64,000 nt of DNA from Oscillospiraceae bacterium (GTDB taxonomy: Bacteria; Bacillota; Clostridia; Oscillospirales; Acutalibacteraceae): positions 32,882 to 96,881 of the forward strand of contig SVPF01000003.1 of assembly GCA_015066005.1 (NCBI GenBank). The letters run 5' to 3'. The position numbers and the translations under genes were made by a program. Numbering within the stretch: position 1 is the stretch's first letter; each line of letters begins with the position of its first letter. Below, piece after piece: positions 17,328-28,115 of the stretch. The notes under the pieces were generated by a model that saw nothing but the letters and a program-made list of their open reading frames with translations, was not told where the DNA came from and did not search any database.

Positions 17328-20300
17328 TTAAGCACCCTGACTGTCTAAATGTAATTTCTTTTCAAGCTCGGAAACATTGAGCTCTAAAAGCTTTGTGATA
17401 CCCTTTTCCTGCATTGTTACACCGTAAAGCATATCGGCAGCTTCCATCGTGCCGCGGCGGTGTGTAACGCAAATGAACTGGGTATTAAAATCAGATGAAC
17501 GCATATAATCGGCAAAGCGTTCAACATTAATATCGTCAAGCGCGGTGTCAACCTCATCCAAGAAGCAAAACGGAGGCGCATTTACACGCATAATCGCAAA
17601 GTAAATCGAAAGGGCGATAAGCGCCTTTTCACCGCCTGACAGACCGTCAAGGCTTGGCACGTTTTTACCGGGAAGCTTAACGTTTATATCTATTCCGCTT
17701 TCCAAAATATTTTCAGGGTCGGAAAGTGTTAGACTAGCTGTTCCGCCACCAAAAAGCTCGGTAAAGGTTTTAGTGAAGTTTTGACTAATCTTTTCAAAGC
17801 CTTCAGTAAAGATTTCCTGCATTTGAGATGTCAATTGGTTTATAAGCTTTTGAAGCTGAGCACGGGATGCTTCAACATCATCAATTTGCGCTGATAAGAA
17901 GTTATATCTTTCAGAAACCTCTTTAAATTCTTCAATAGCCGAAACGTTAACGTTACCAAGTGAACGAATCTTATTTTTAATATCAATAAGTTCCTTCTTG
18001 GCTTGTGCGGGATTTTCAATTTCAATACCAATTTTTTCCGCTTCGCTTCGTGTTAATTCGTATTCGTCATAAAGCTTACGAATAACATCATCATATTCAC
18101 GCATCATAACCTCTTTGCGTTCGGTAAGACGGGCAAGCTCGCCACCGATTTGTTCACGCTTTAAGGTGTTTTCACGCTCGCTGTTGCGAAGCTCAACACC
18201 GAATTTTTCGGTTTGATTACGTTTTTCAATAAGCTCAGCAATATTCTTTTCGCTTTGCTCAATTTTGGCTTTAGCATCACCTATGCTATCGTTAACCGAC
18301 TGAATTTCAGCCTTGAGGTTTTCATTCTTAAACTGCAAGGCAGCAATTTCGCTGTCAATGGTAACGCTACGCTGTGCACGGTCACTTATAAGCGCTTCAA
18401 GGCTTGTTGCCTGTGAAAGTAAAGCTTCAATATCCTTTTGTGCTTCAATTACAGACAGCTTAACCTCGGTAATGCTGTTAGCAAGACCTTCACGAACAGT
18501 GTTAAGGCTTTCCCTATTACCTGACATTTCATCAATTTTAGCCTGAATTTCAGCCTTTTCACCATCAATAAGTGAAATTTCCTTTGCGGCCTCAACCGAC
18601 AAAAGCTTTAATTCTTCAAGCTTTTTATTACCAAAGGCTTGCTCATCGTTGAGCTCCTTAAGGGAAAGCTTAACGCTTTCACGAATATCGCCAATACGCT
18701 TAAGCTCGCTAACTGCACGGATTTTATCCTCATTTGCGGTTAAAATGTCAGCCTTAATTGCTGTAATATCAGCCTCAACCTCAGCCAAAGAGCCTTGCGC
18801 TTCACTTAGACGCCTTGAAAGGTCAGCCGACTTTTCCTTTAACGACTTAACCTCGGCTTCAATGTTGATAATATCATTGCCGCGGCTTAATATGCCTGAA
18901 TTTTTAATAACAGAACCACCTGTTAAAGAACCACCCGGACTTACAACCTGACCGTCAAGTGTTACAACCTTTACGCGATAACCGAATTTTTTGGCAATGG
19001 TAACCGCACAGTCAATATCCTCAGCAACAACACAAGCACCCAAAAGATATTTGACAATTTCATCATACTTTTTATCGTTTTTAACAAGGTCACTTGCAAT
19101 ACCAACATAACCCAGCATATCCTCAAAGCCGTGTTCTTTAAACTCACGGGATTTAATGGTTTGAACAGGCAAAAAGGTTGCACGGCCTGCTTTGTTATTT
19201 TTGAGGAAGTTGATTGCGGCCTTAGCGTCAGCCTCGGTTTCGGTAACAATATTTTGAATAGCATTATTAAGTGCGGTTTCAATAGCAAGTGAATACTTGC
19301 TGTCAACCGTAATAAGTGAAGAAATCGGACCGCAAATGCCACGCAAAAGACCTGTTTCAGCCTTGGAAATTACAAATTTAACCGAATGGGCAAAGCCATC
19401 CATATTATTTTGTAAATCACGAAGAATTTGTATACGGCGTTCCTTTGCCTCAACATCCAAGTTAACGGTGTCAAGCTCTTGCTTTAATTTATCGACCGAC
19501 TGTACCCTTGAATCAAAACGAAGCTGATAACCCTTAAGTGAGTTATTATAGCTTTCAATTTTTTCTTCAATATCATCCAAAAGCTTTTCAATCTCTAAAA
19601 ATTCGCCGTTTAAATTTTCAATTTCCTTCTCTCTGCCTGCAATAAGGTCTACCGAAACACCGCGGCGGGCTTCAATTTCACCAATGGCGGTTTCAGCAGT
19701 AACCAGCTTTACACGCATATCAGAAGCCTTAGCAGTTAAGGTGTTAAGGGCACGGATTTCATTTTCAATTTTACGGCTGTTCGTATCATTTTCAAAAAGC
19801 AATTCATTAAGCTTTGCTTCAAGTGAATGAAGCTTTTCTTCAAGCTCAGCTTTTTTGGCTTCTGTTTCCTTTGCCTCGTTATTTTTAGCTTCAATTTCAG
19901 CCAAAGCATCCGTGTCGGAATTTAAAAGCGCCTGCTTTTCATCCATCAGTCTTGTAATGCTTTCCTCGTTGTGAGAAATATCATTATTCAAAACAGTAAT
20001 AACACCGTTTGATTTAACAATATCCTCATTAACCGAAGAAATATTAAGGCGTTCACCCTCAATATCTGAAGTAAGCTTTGCAAAAAGTGAGGTGTTTTGC
20101 TCGGTTTTACGGTCAAAATCCTCAAGCATTTGCTCAATTTCTTTATATTGTGCCTCGGCAACCATAATTTTGCTTTCCTGACTTCTTAACGCTTCCTTAG
20201 AATTGTTAAGTGTATGAAGCCATAGGCCAATTTCAAGCTCCTTCTTTTGTTCGGCTAATTTTAAAAATTTTTCAGCCTTTTTGCTTTGTTCCTCTAAGGG

Positions 20301-20909
20301 ACCAACGCGGGATTCAAGCTCGTCGACAATATCATGCAGGCGAAGTAAATTGTCCTGCGCGGCGGTAAGCTTTCTTTCAGCCTCTAATTTACGGTAACGG
20401 TATTTTGAAATACCTGCAGCCTCTTCAAAAATGTCACGGCGTTCATTGGATTTTGAACTGATAATATTATCAATTTTGCCCTGCCCAATCATAGAATAAC
20501 CGTCTCGGCCAAGACCTGTATCCATAAAAAGCTCGTGTATATCCTTAAGTCGAACAGACACATTATTTATGGCATATTCACTTTCATGTGAACGGTAATA
20601 ACGGCGGGTTATTGAAACAAAATCATTATCAAAATTTAAAGAACGGTCGGTATTATTGATATTAAGTGTAACCTCACAAAAGCCGTGAGGACGACGCGTT
20701 TCGGTACCGCCGAAAATTACATCCTCCATTGACTGCCCGCGAAGGCTTTTAGTGGATTGCTCACCCAAAACCCAACGAACAGCGTCAGAAATGTTACTTT
20801 TACCACTGCCGTTAGGACCAACAACCGCAGTAATGCCCTTGCCGAATTTCAAAACCGTTTTATCCGCAAAGGATTTAAAGCCCTGAATTTCAATTGAGCT
20901 TAACAGCAT
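17328..20909 (-). CDS. smc: chromosome segregation protein SMC
   Basis: A 1193-residue SMC ATPase. The Walker A motif VGPNGSGKSN is at 31-40. Long coiled coils flank a hinge near residues 500-680 with a GGSLTGGS-type stretch. The C-terminal ABC signature LDGLSGGEKALIALS and the Walker B FCFLDEVDTALDD lie around 1085-1140. It works with ScpA/ScpB as condensin to compact and separate chromosomes. It directly abuts the upstream radical SAM gene. Confidence 0.98.
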   Translation of the reverse strand: MLLSSIEIQGFKSFADKTVLKFGKGITAVVGPNGSGKSNISDAVRWVLGEQSTKSLRGQSMEDVIFGGTETRRPHGFCEVTLNINNTDRSLNFDNDFVSITRRYYRSHESEYAINNVSVRLKDIHELFMDTGLGRDGYSMIGQGKIDNIISSKSNERRDIFEEAAGISKYRYRKLEAERKLTAAQDNLLRLHDIVDELESRVGPLEEQSKKAEKFLKLAEQKKELEIGLWLHTLNNSKEALRSQESKIMVAEAQYKEIEQMLEDFDRKTEQNTSLFAKLTSDIEGERLNISSVNEDIVKSNGVITVLNNDISHNEESITRLMDEKQALLNSDTDALAEIEAKNNEAKETEAKKAELEEKLHSLEAKLNELLFENDTNSRKIENEIRALNTLTAKASDMRVKLVTAETAIGEIEARRGVSVDLIAGREKEIENLNGEFLEIEKLLDDIEEKIESYNNSLKGYQLRFDSRVQSVDKLKQELDTVNLDVEAKERRIQILRDLQNNMDGFAHSVKFVISKAETGLLRGICGPISSLITVDSKYSLAIETALNNAIQNIVTETEADAKAAINFLKNNKAGRATFLPVQTIKSREFKEHGFEDMLGYVGIASDLVKNDKKYDEIVKYLLGACVVAEDIDCAVTIAKKFGYRVKVVTLDGQVVSPGGSLTGGSVIKNSGILSRGNDIINIEAEVKSLKEKSADLSRRLSEAQGSLAEVEADITAIKADILTANEDKIRAVSELKRIGDIRESVKLSLKELNDEQAFGNKKLEELKLLSVEAAKEISLIDGEKAEIQAKIDEMSGNRESLNTVREGLANSITEVKLSVIEAQKDIEALLSQATSLEALISDRAQRSVTIDSEIAALQFKNENLKAEIQSVNDSIGDAKAKIEQSEKNIAELIEKRNQTEKFGVELRNSERENTLKREQIGGELARLTERKEVMMREYDDVIRKLYDEYELTRSEAEKIGIEIENPAQAKKELIDIKNKIRSLGNVNVSAIEEFKEVSERYNFLSAQIDDVEASRAQLQKLINQLTSQMQEIFTEGFEKISQNFTKTFTELFGGGTASLTLSDPENILESGIDINVKLPGKNVPSLDGLSGGEKALIALSIYFAIMRVNAPPFCFLDEVDTALDDINVERFADYMRSSDFNTQFICVTHRRGTMEAADMLYGVTMQEKGITKLLELNVSELEKKLHLDSQGA

Positions 20910-21908
20910 TTATAACACTTCCCTTTCTATTCTAAATTCCAATTCTTCAACATTTTTGTCAGCCAAAACCTTACAGTCAAAGCCACGTTTTTTAAGATAT
21001 ATCAGATTGCTTTTTCTCTGCCCAGTCATTTGCGAAACACATTTGGGGTTAACAAAAATTTTATATTTTCCTTCGGTAAAAAGACAGCCGAGCACCTTTG
21101 AAAGCATAATTTGCGAATAGCAAAGCTCAGCAAAAGCGGGATGCCACGGACCCGCAACATAAGAGCCCTCTTCAATTGAATGAAGACCAAGTCTTATAAC
21201 ACGAATACCCGCTCTGGTTAACTGCAAATATAGCTTGCTTGCAAGCTTTACAGCTTCGCCTAATTCTTGTGGCTTATAAATATTATCAAGATACAGTGCC
21301 TCTAAATCAGTATCCTTTAAAACAATGGTTGGATAAATCCTTACAGTATCGGGCGCAATATCAATGATTTTTTGAACGGTGCGAAGAGTTGAATCACTAT
21401 CATCAGCATAAAGGCCTGTCATAATTTGAAGGCCCAATTCAAACCCGTGCTTTTTAATAAGCATTGCGGCCCTTTCAACGTCGCGTGAGGTATGACCGCG
21501 ATTGTTCATTTTAAGTACACGGTCATTAAGCGATTGAGCACCCAATTCAATGGCAGTAACTCCGTACGACTTTAAGAGCATTAAAATTTCATCATCAATT
21601 GCATCGGGTCGGGTCGAAATTCTGATACCCGAAACTATACCAACATTAACATAGTCGCTTGCAGTTTCCAAAAGGGCTTCCATATAACCACGGTTAATAG
21701 CAGTAAAGCTACCGCCAAAGAAAGCAATTTCGGTGGTTTTGGGGTCATATTTTTTAGAGTTCAGTGCCTCTTTTACAGCGCTTTCAACATCTTCAGGATG
21801 AGGTGCCTTGCAGGTACCCGTAATATAGCGCTGATTACAAAAGCTGCATTTGTTTGGGCAGCCGATATGCGGTACAAAAACAGAAATATTTGAATGTGTT
21901 TTACTCAT
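20910..21908 (-). CDS. radical SAM protein, Elp3-like family
   Basis: A 332-residue radical SAM enzyme. The iron-sulfur cluster motif CPNKCSFC is at 17-24, near the N-terminus. GGSFTAINRGYMEALLETA, RISTRPDAIDDEIL and ELGAQSLNDRVLKMNNRGHTSRD resemble the TIM-barrel core of Elp3/YhcC-type proteins, with a carboxy-terminal radical SAM extension. The GNAT domain of true Elp3 is absent. The substrate is unknown. The position between rnc and smc, with a 4-base overlap to rnc, is worth noting for function. Confidence 0.85.
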   Translation of the reverse strand: MSKTHSNISVFVPHIGCPNKCSFCNQRYITGTCKAPHPEDVESAVKEALNSKKYDPKTTEIAFFGGSFTAINRGYMEALLETASDYVNVGIVSGIRISTRPDAIDDEILMLLKSYGVTAIELGAQSLNDRVLKMNNRGHTSRDVERAAMLIKKHGFELGLQIMTGLYADDSDSTLRTVQKIIDIAPDTVRIYPTIVLKDTDLEALYLDNIYKPQELGEAVKLASKLYLQLTRAGIRVIRLGLHSIEEGSYVAGPWHPAFAELCYSQIMLSKVLGCLFTEGKYKIFVNPKCVSQMTGQRKSNLIYLKKRGFDCKVLADKNVEELEFRIEREVL

Positions 21909-22585
21909 ATCTCAGCACCCATAAGCTTAAGTGCTTCCTTAGCGGCCATTTGTTCGGCCTGCTTTTTACTTTTTCCCTTACCCTTACCGATTGTATTGGA
22001 ATTAAGGTGTACTTCAACCTCAAAAATTTTGTCGTGGTCAGGTCCGCTTTCACCTGTTAAATGATAGGTGACGATTTCTTCAGGGTTACGCTGAATAATT
22101 TCCTGCAAAGCAGTTTTATAATCTTTAAACACCTCATCATCCCTATGCTGAAGCTCGTTTGAAACAAAACGTAAAACAAAGCGTCTGGCCTCTTCCATAC
22201 CACCGTCAAGATAAATTGCCGCAAGCACAGCTTCAAAAGCGTCAGCTAAAATAGAATCCCTTTCTCTGCCGCCGCCTTTTTCTTCACCCTTACCTAAATG
22301 TAAAAAATCCCCCAGACCGATTTCACGGGAAAAGGAGCAAAGTGCTTTTTCACACACCAAGGATGCACGAAGCTTTGTAAGCTCGCCTTCAGGAATAGTT
22401 TTAAAGTTTTCAAACAAATATCTTGCAACTATTACCGAAAGCACCGAATCACCCAAAAATTCAAGACGTTCGTTAGAGGTTATTCCACCACGTACCTCAT
22501 TGGCATAGGATGAATGATTAAGTGCATTTTCCAAAAGCTTTACATTATTAAATTTGTAATCAAGTTTATTTTGTAAAACTTCCAT
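21905..22585 (-). CDS. rnc: ribonuclease III
   Basis: A 226-residue double-strand-specific endoribonuclease for rRNA processing and mRNA decay. The catalytic signature NERLEFLGDSVL is near residues 38-49 and the second acidic site in DAFEAVLAAIYLDGG near 113-127. A C-terminal dsRNA-binding domain follows (DYKTALQEIIQ...GKSKKQAEQMAAKEALKLM). It follows plsX in the usual plsX-rnc-smc order, but no acpP gene lies between them here. Confidence 0.97.
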   Translation of the reverse strand: MEVLQNKLDYKFNNVKLLENALNHSSYANEVRGGITSNERLEFLGDSVLSVIVARYLFENFKTIPEGELTKLRASLVCEKALCSFSREIGLGDFLHLGKGEEKGGGRERDSILADAFEAVLAAIYLDGGMEEARRFVLRFVSNELQHRDDEVFKDYKTALQEIIQRNPEEIVTYHLTGESGPDHDKIFEVEVHLNSNTIGKGKGKSKKQAEQMAAKEALKLMGAEI

Positions 22586-22598
22586 TTTAAAAAATCCT

Positions 22599-23597
22599 TT
22601 ATTCGTTTACTTCTTCTAATGATTTTGTAATGTTTTCAATTACATTGTTTTGTGTAAATAACACAGCCTGCTTAATTGCATTTTTAATTGCCTTTGCATC
22701 AGAATTACCGTGTGCTTTTATGACGGGCTTTCTTACACCCAAAAGGGGTGCGCCGCCAACCTCGGAAGAGTCCATCATACTTTTAAGCGCATATAAATCC
22801 TTCTTTATAACTAAAGCCGCAAGCTTGTTTTTTAGGCTTTTATAAAGTGCATTTTTAACAAGCTTAAAAAATGTCATTGCAGTACCTTCAATAAGCTTTA
22901 ATGCAATATTGCCTGTAAAGCCGTCGGTTACAACAGCATCAACAACACCCTTAGGCATTTCGCGTGATTCAATATTACCGACAAAGTTAATGGGGGCTTC
23001 CGATAAAAGCTTGTACGCTTCCTTTTGAAGCTCGCCGCCCTTAGTGTCCTCGGTACCGATATTCAAAAGACCGATTTTAGCATTTTCCTTGCCTTCAACA
23101 CCCTTTAAATACGCTGAAGCCATAATGCCAAACTGACAAAGCATCTCGGGACGACATTCAGCATTTGCGCCCATATCAAGTAACATATAATGTCCGTCGG
23201 GCGAAGGAATCATACCTGCAAGAGCGGGGCGTTTAATACCCTTGATGCGCTTAACAATAAAGGTACCGCCAACAACAATTGCACCGGTTGAGCCTGCAGA
23301 AACAAAGGCATCTGCCCTGTCCTCAGCGAGCTCCTTAAAGGCTAAAGCCATAGAGGATTCCTTATGCGCTTTTAAAAGGGTTGTGGGCTCGTCGTGCATA
23401 TCAATAACATCATCGGTGTGAATAATAACAAGCTGACCGAAGAATTTTAATTTATTTCCTTCAATTACCTCTTCAATCAATGCCTTATTACCTGTAAGAG
23501 TAATTTCAACCTGATTTTCAATAGAAGCAATTGATGCACCCTTAACAATTTCAAGCGGTGCGTTATCGCCACCGAAAGCATCTACAACTATACGCAT
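22599..23597 (-). CDS. plsX: phosphate acyltransferase PlsX
   Basis: A protein of about 332 residues that makes acyl-phosphate from acyl-ACP, the first step of phospholipid synthesis with PlsY. It starts MRIVVDAFGGDNAPLEIVKG; VSAGSTGAIVVGGTFIVKRI, GMIPSPDGHYMLLDMGANAEC and DAVVTDGFTGNIALKLIEG are typical. The ATG at 23597 sits 7 bases after GGAG, so seven extra codons upstream are unlikely. The trmFO stop lies one base away. Confidence 0.96.
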   Translation of the reverse strand: MRIVVDAFGGDNAPLEIVKGASIASIENQVEITLTGNKALIEEVIEGNKLKFFGQLVIIHTDDVIDMHDEPTTLLKAHKESSMALAFKELAEDRADAFVSAGSTGAIVVGGTFIVKRIKGIKRPALAGMIPSPDGHYMLLDMGANAECRPEMLCQFGIMASAYLKGVEGKENAKIGLLNIGTEDTKGGELQKEAYKLLSEAPINFVGNIESREMPKGVVDAVVTDGFTGNIALKLIEGTAMTFFKLVKNALYKSLKNKLAALVIKKDLYALKSMMDSSEVGGAPLLGVRKPVIKAHGNSDAKAIKNAIKQAVLFTQNNVIENITKSLEEVNE

Positions 23598-23598
23598 A

Positions 23599-24900
23599 TT
23601 AAAACTCCTTTTCCTCAAACCACGAAAGTGAGCGCTGAGAAAGCGCCATATATCTTTCGCGTTTATCTCTTATATGGGGTAAAAGCTCGGGAATGATGCC
23701 AAAATTAGCACCCATTGGCTGAAAATTAGCAACGGTTTCATCGGTAATATAACCAAGTAAAGCACCAATCATTGTAAATTTGGGTAAAACCACAGGTTCG
23801 CCGTCATTAAGCCTTGCCACTGCATTAAGTCCTGCAATAATACCGCTTGCTGCAGATTCCATATAACCTTCAACACCTGAAAGCTGACCTGCAAAGTAAA
23901 TATTAGGGTTGGCCTTGAGGGATAAATCATGACTTAAAATTTTAGGGGAATTTATAAACGAATTGCGGTGCATAACACCAAAACGCATAAATTCAGCATT
24001 CTCAAGACCAGGAATAAGCGAAAAAACTCGCTTTTGTTCAGGAAATTTAAGGTTGGTTTGAAAACCGACAAGGTTATATAGTGTACCCTCACGATTTTCG
24101 GCACGAAGCTGTACCACCGCCCAAGGTCTGTGGTCGGTACGTGGGTCACGAAGTCCCACAGGCTTTAGTGGGCCGAAACGAATGGAATCCTCTCCCCTTT
24201 TGGCCAAAATTTCAATCGGCATACAGCCCTCATAAACGTTAGGCTGCTTATCAAATTCGTGAATAGGGGCCGATTCAGCATTTATTAGCTCGTTATAAAA
24301 AGCGGTATATTCATCTTTATTCATTGGGCAATTAATGTAATCATCCCCGCCTTTACCGTAACGCGCGCCATAAAACACCTTAGAAAAATCAAGGCTGTCC
24401 TTAGTGACAATAGGCGCTGCAGCATCGTAAAAGCTTAAATTGCCGCCATCACACAGCTTTGAAATATTTTCAGCAAGAATACCATCGGTTAAAGGGCCTG
24501 TTGCAATTACTGTAATACAGTCGGTAGGAATTTCATTTACAACCTCATTTATAACCGTAATATTGGGATGGGTTACAATTTTATCGGTAATATATTTAGC
24601 AAAAAGCTCACGGTCTACCGCCAAAGCACCGCCCGCTGCCACTGAACAGCGATCCGCCGCTTCAAGACAAATTGACCCAAGCCTTCGCATTTCTTCCTTT
24701 AAAAGCCCCGCCGCCGAATCAACGCGGCTGGCTTTTAAGGAATTTGAGCACACAAGCTCAGCAAAGTTATCGTTTTTATGCGCAGGGGTTTTCTTATTTG
24801 GCTTCATTTCATAAAGGTTAACCTTTATACCTTTATTGGCTATGGTAAATGCCGCCTCACATCCGGCAAGACCTGCACCGATAACATTAATTTGTTTCAT
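23599..24900 (-). CDS. trmFO: tRNA (uracil-54-C5)-methyltransferase, folate-dependent
   Basis: A 433-residue FAD protein that methylates U54 of tRNA using methylenetetrahydrofolate. The dinucleotide-binding [10 protein letters not shown] is at 8-17 and is followed by [58 protein letters not shown] and [23 protein letters not shown] are family hallmarks. Its start overlaps the topA end by 14 bases, reproducing the topA-trmFO pairing of many Firmicutes. Confidence 0.97.
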   Translation of the reverse strand: MKQINVIGAGLAGCEAAFTIANKGIKVNLYEMKPNKKTPAHKNDNFAELVCSNSLKASRVDSAAGLLKEEMRRLGSICLEAADRCSVAAGGALAVDRELFAKYITDKIVTHPNITVINEVVNEIPTDCITVIATGPLTDGILAENISKLCDGGNLSFYDAAAPIVTKDSLDFSKVFYGARYGKGGDDYINCPMNKDEYTAFYNELINAESAPIHEFDKQPNVYEGCMPIEILAKRGEDSIRFGPLKPVGLRDPRTDHRPWAVVQLRAENREGTLYNLVGFQTNLKFPEQKRVFSLIPGLENAEFMRFGVMHRNSFINSPKILSHDLSLKANPNIYFAGQLSGVEGYMESAASGIIAGLNAVARLNDGEPVVLPKFTMIGALLGYITDETVANFQPMGANFGIIPELLPHIRDKRERYMALSQRSLSWFEEKEF

Positions 24901-26983
24901 TCTTATTTTCCTTTTTGGTTTTTGCGCGGCTGGGGCATTCAGAATTCATACAATATTTTTTGCCCTTCATACCGTTTATAATATAGCTGCCGCATTCCTT
25001 ACAAACATCGCCTGTAGGAATACCAGGGGAAGCAAAATCACATTTGGGATAATTTGAACAGCCGTAAAATTTATTACCCTTCTTTGAAAGTCGTTTAACA
25101 AGCTTACCGCCGCATTTTGGACAAGGCTGTGTAATTTCATCCTCAGGAACTGGCTTAGTGTTTTTACATTCCGGATAACCGGGGCACGCAAGAAATTTTC
25201 CGTAGCGGCTTGATTTTACAACCATTTTTCTGCCGCATTTATCACAAATAACATCACTTTCAATATCGGGCACCTTAACCTTTTTACCGTTAAGTGAGCT
25301 TTCAGCTTTGGTGTAAAGAGTGTTAAAGTCTTTGCAGAACTCTTCAATTGTATTAGTCCACTGTAGTTCGCCAGCGCCAATTTTATCAAGCTGTTCCTCT
25401 AAACCTGCAGTAAACTTAATTTCAAAAATTTTGTTAAAATATTCAACCATAAGGTCCGATACAACCTTGCCAAGCTCGGTTGGCTTTAAGAACTTTTTAA
25501 CACGTTCAATATAATCGCGACCAAGAATGTTCGAAAGAATAGGCGCATAGGTTGACGGACGGCCAATTCCGTTTTCATCCAAGGCTTTAATTAAGGTAGG
25601 CTCTGTATATCTTGCGGGGGGCTGTGTAAAATGCTGGTTACCTGTAAGGTCGCGTAATTTCAGCACATCGCCCACGTTCATATCGGGAAGTGAGCTTTCC
25701 TGCTCTTCCTCTTCGTCCTTTCCCTCAATGTAAAGTGCTGTATAACCGTCAAAACGAACCGAATAACCGCTTGCTTTAAAAAGATAATCATTAGCGGTAA
25801 TATCAACATTAACGGTATCCTGCACGCAAGCGGCCATTAAGGAAGCAATAAAGCGCTCCCAAATGAGCTTATAAAGCTTATACTGTTCAGTTGTTAAGGA
25901 TCCTTTAATATCATCAGGCTTTAAGTCAACAACGGTAGGACGGATAGCTTCGTGAGCGTCCTGTGCACCGCTTTTGGTTTTATAATAACGCGGGCTTGAG
26001 GGTAAATATTTATTACCATAGGTATCAGCAATAAACTTGTTACCTGCCGACCTTGCTTCTTCGGAAATGCGCAATGAATCGGTACGCATATAGGTGATAA
26101 GACCCATTGTACCGTGTCCCTGCACATCAACACCTTCGTAAAGCTGCTGTGCAATACGCATTGTGCGTTGTGCGGTAAAGCCAAGCTTACGTGATGCTTC
26201 CTGTTGAAGTGTTGAGGTATTAAACGGCGGTGCGGGCTGACGGTTGCGCTTACCCTTTTTAATACTTGAAACAGTATAAACCGCATTTTCAAGGTTTTGT
26301 AAAATTTGGTCAGCGGCTTCTTTATCGGGAATTAAATCAATCTTGCCGTTTTTATCGCCATAAAGTTTAGCAATAAATGACTTTCTGCCAGCAGCAAGCT
26401 TTGCGTCAACAGTCCAATATTCCTGCTCTTTAAACTTTTCAATTTCCTTTTCACGTTCAACAATTAAGCGAAGCGCAACGGTTTGTACACGGCCTGCCGA
26501 CAAACCGCTTTTAACCTTTTTCCATAAAAAAGGACTAAGCTTATAGCCAACAATACGGTCAAGCACACGGCGGGCTTGCTGGGCGTCAACAAGGTCCATA
26601 TCAATTTTTCTGGGTGCTACAATACCCGCCTCTACACCGCTTTTAGTAATTTCATTAAAGGTAACACGGTTTGCGGCATTTAAATCAAGTGCTAAAATTT
26701 GTGCCAAATGCCACGAAATTGCTTCACCCTCGCGGTCAGGGTCAGTTGCGAGAAAAACTTCATCGCTCTCAGCGGCGGCTGCTTTTAAGGATTTTATTAA
26801 ATCCTTCTTATCAGCCATATTTATATATTCAGGTCTAAAGCCCTTATTAACATCAATACCGAATTTAGACTTTGGTAAATCGCGTATATGACCTTGAGAA
26901 GCCATAACAGTATATTCCGAGCCCAAATACTTTTTAATGCTTTTCACCTTTGTAGGTGACTCAACTATCAAAAGCTTTGACAT
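24887..26983 (-). CDS. topA: DNA topoisomerase I
   Basis: A type IA topoisomerase of about 698 residues relaxing negative supercoils. The TOPRIM domain starts [15 protein letters not shown] and includes the acidic [11 protein letters not shown] motif. The catalytic tyrosine is in [14 protein letters not shown] near residue 297. Three C-terminal zinc ribbons ([35 protein letters not shown]) bind single-stranded DNA. The ATG at 26983 follows GGAGGAATATT; an 18-codon longer frame would begin inside the dprA gene. Confidence 0.97.
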   Translation of the reverse strand: MSKLLIVESPTKVKSIKKYLGSEYTVMASQGHIRDLPKSKFGIDVNKGFRPEYINMADKKDLIKSLKAAAAESDEVFLATDPDREGEAISWHLAQILALDLNAANRVTFNEITKSGVEAGIVAPRKIDMDLVDAQQARRVLDRIVGYKLSPFLWKKVKSGLSAGRVQTVALRLIVEREKEIEKFKEQEYWTVDAKLAAGRKSFIAKLYGDKNGKIDLIPDKEAADQILQNLENAVYTVSSIKKGKRNRQPAPPFNTSTLQQEASRKLGFTAQRTMRIAQQLYEGVDVQGHGTMGLITYMRTDSLRISEEARSAGNKFIADTYGNKYLPSSPRYYKTKSGAQDAHEAIRPTVVDLKPDDIKGSLTTEQYKLYKLIWERFIASLMAACVQDTVNVDITANDYLFKASGYSVRFDGYTALYIEGKDEEEEQESSLPDMNVGDVLKLRDLTGNQHFTQPPARYTEPTLIKALDENGIGRPSTYAPILSNILGRDYIERVKKFLKPTELGKVVSDLMVEYFNKIFEIKFTAGLEEQLDKIGAGELQWTNTIEEFCKDFNTLYTKAESSLNGKKVKVPDIESDVICDKCGRKMVVKSSRYGKFLACPGYPECKNTKPVPEDEITQPCPKCGGKLVKRLSKKGNKFYGCSNYPKCDFASPGIPTGDVCKECGSYIINGMKGKKYCMNSECPSRAKTKKENKNETN

Positions 26984-26999
26984 AATATTCCTCCGATAC

Positions 27000-28115
27000 T
27001 TATTTACAAATTTCGTACTGCCCTCCGGGGAGCGCACGAATGATAAATTCCATTTCCAGTTCAGTTAAAGCAGAAAGTAAATCCGACGAGGAAAGACCAG
27101 TGTTTAAATCATCCGGATAAAATTTTTGCTTATCTAAATAATTATACACTATTTTTGCCTGATTTGAAAGACTTACATTCAATATTTTTTTATTATTTTT
27201 AACTTTTTCGGGTTTTGGAGCCTCTTTATAAGCTTTTTCGATATCAATTTTATCGGGAAAGCGTGAAATATATTCATTAAAAATGTCTGAAGTATCTAAA
27301 AGTGGCTTTGCACCATCACGCAAAAGAGCATTTGACCCCAAATATTGTTTCATATTCGGCATACCGGGAATTACAAAAACATCCCTGCCCTGACTTACTG
27401 CATGGTTAGCGGTAATAAGCGCACCGCTTCTTTTCCCTGCTTCAACCAAAACCGTACCAAGCGATAACCCGGACAGTAAACGATTTCTAACCTGAAAGGT
27501 ACCGCGATTGACAGGCACATCGGGCGGATATTCACTTATAAGACATCCGCTTTTAGCTATATGCTCACGCAGGGCGCGGTTCTCTTCCAAATATGAAACC
27601 GAAAAACCGCAGGCCATTATCAAAACGGTAATTCCCTCGGCCTTTAAGGCGCCGATATGTGCATAGGTATCACTTCCTATAGCACCGCCGCTTACTACAA
27701 TAAAGCCTGCTCTTGCAAGTCGGTAGCCGAGTGAATATGCCGCCTTCTTACCGTAATCACTCACAACACGAGGACCAACAATTGAAATAGAGGGTAAGCT
27801 TTCAAAATCAGGCATTGTACCCCTGACATACAGCACAATGGGTGGGTTATCTATTTGCCTTAGCATTTCAGGAAAATTGCGGTTGTGATAATGTATAAGC
27901 GTTATGCCTAAGGTGTTACACTTTTCGCAAATTTCCTTAGCTTCACTTAGCTTAGAATTATTAAGCTTTTCGTAAACGCTTTTAGGTAAAAGCTTTTGAC
28001 GGGTAACAGCATCGCTTTCATACACCGCCTTAGCCGACGGAAAAGCTTCAAAGATTCTTGCAATATAGCGGCTACCTTGTTTTAAACAAAGCTGTAACCA
28101 AACATAATATTCCAT
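27000..28115 (-). CDS. dprA: DNA processing protein DprA
   Basis: A protein of about 371 residues that loads RecA on incoming single-stranded DNA during transformation. The Rossmann core SIVGPRVVSDYGKKAAYSLGYRLARAGFIVVSGGAIGSDTYAH and the GTVLVEAGKRSGALITANHAVSQGRDVFVIPG block are intact. A C-terminal winged-helix domain (LSSSDLLSALTELEMEFIIRALPGGQYEI) is present. Its ATG overlaps the trmH stop (TAATG), so that start is preferred to a GTG 18 bases upstream. Confidence 0.95.
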   Translation of the reverse strand: MEYYVWLQLCLKQGSRYIARIFEAFPSAKAVYESDAVTRQKLLPKSVYEKLNNSKLSEAKEICEKCNTLGITLIHYHNRNFPEMLRQIDNPPIVLYVRGTMPDFESLPSISIVGPRVVSDYGKKAAYSLGYRLARAGFIVVSGGAIGSDTYAHIGALKAEGITVLIMACGFSVSYLEENRALREHIAKSGCLISEYPPDVPVNRGTFQVRNRLLSGLSLGTVLVEAGKRSGALITANHAVSQGRDVFVIPGMPNMKQYLGSNALLRDGAKPLLDTSDIFNEYISRFPDKIDIEKAYKEAPKPEKVKNNKKILNVSLSNQAKIVYNYLDKQKFYPDDLNTGLSSSDLLSALTELEMEFIIRALPGGQYEICK

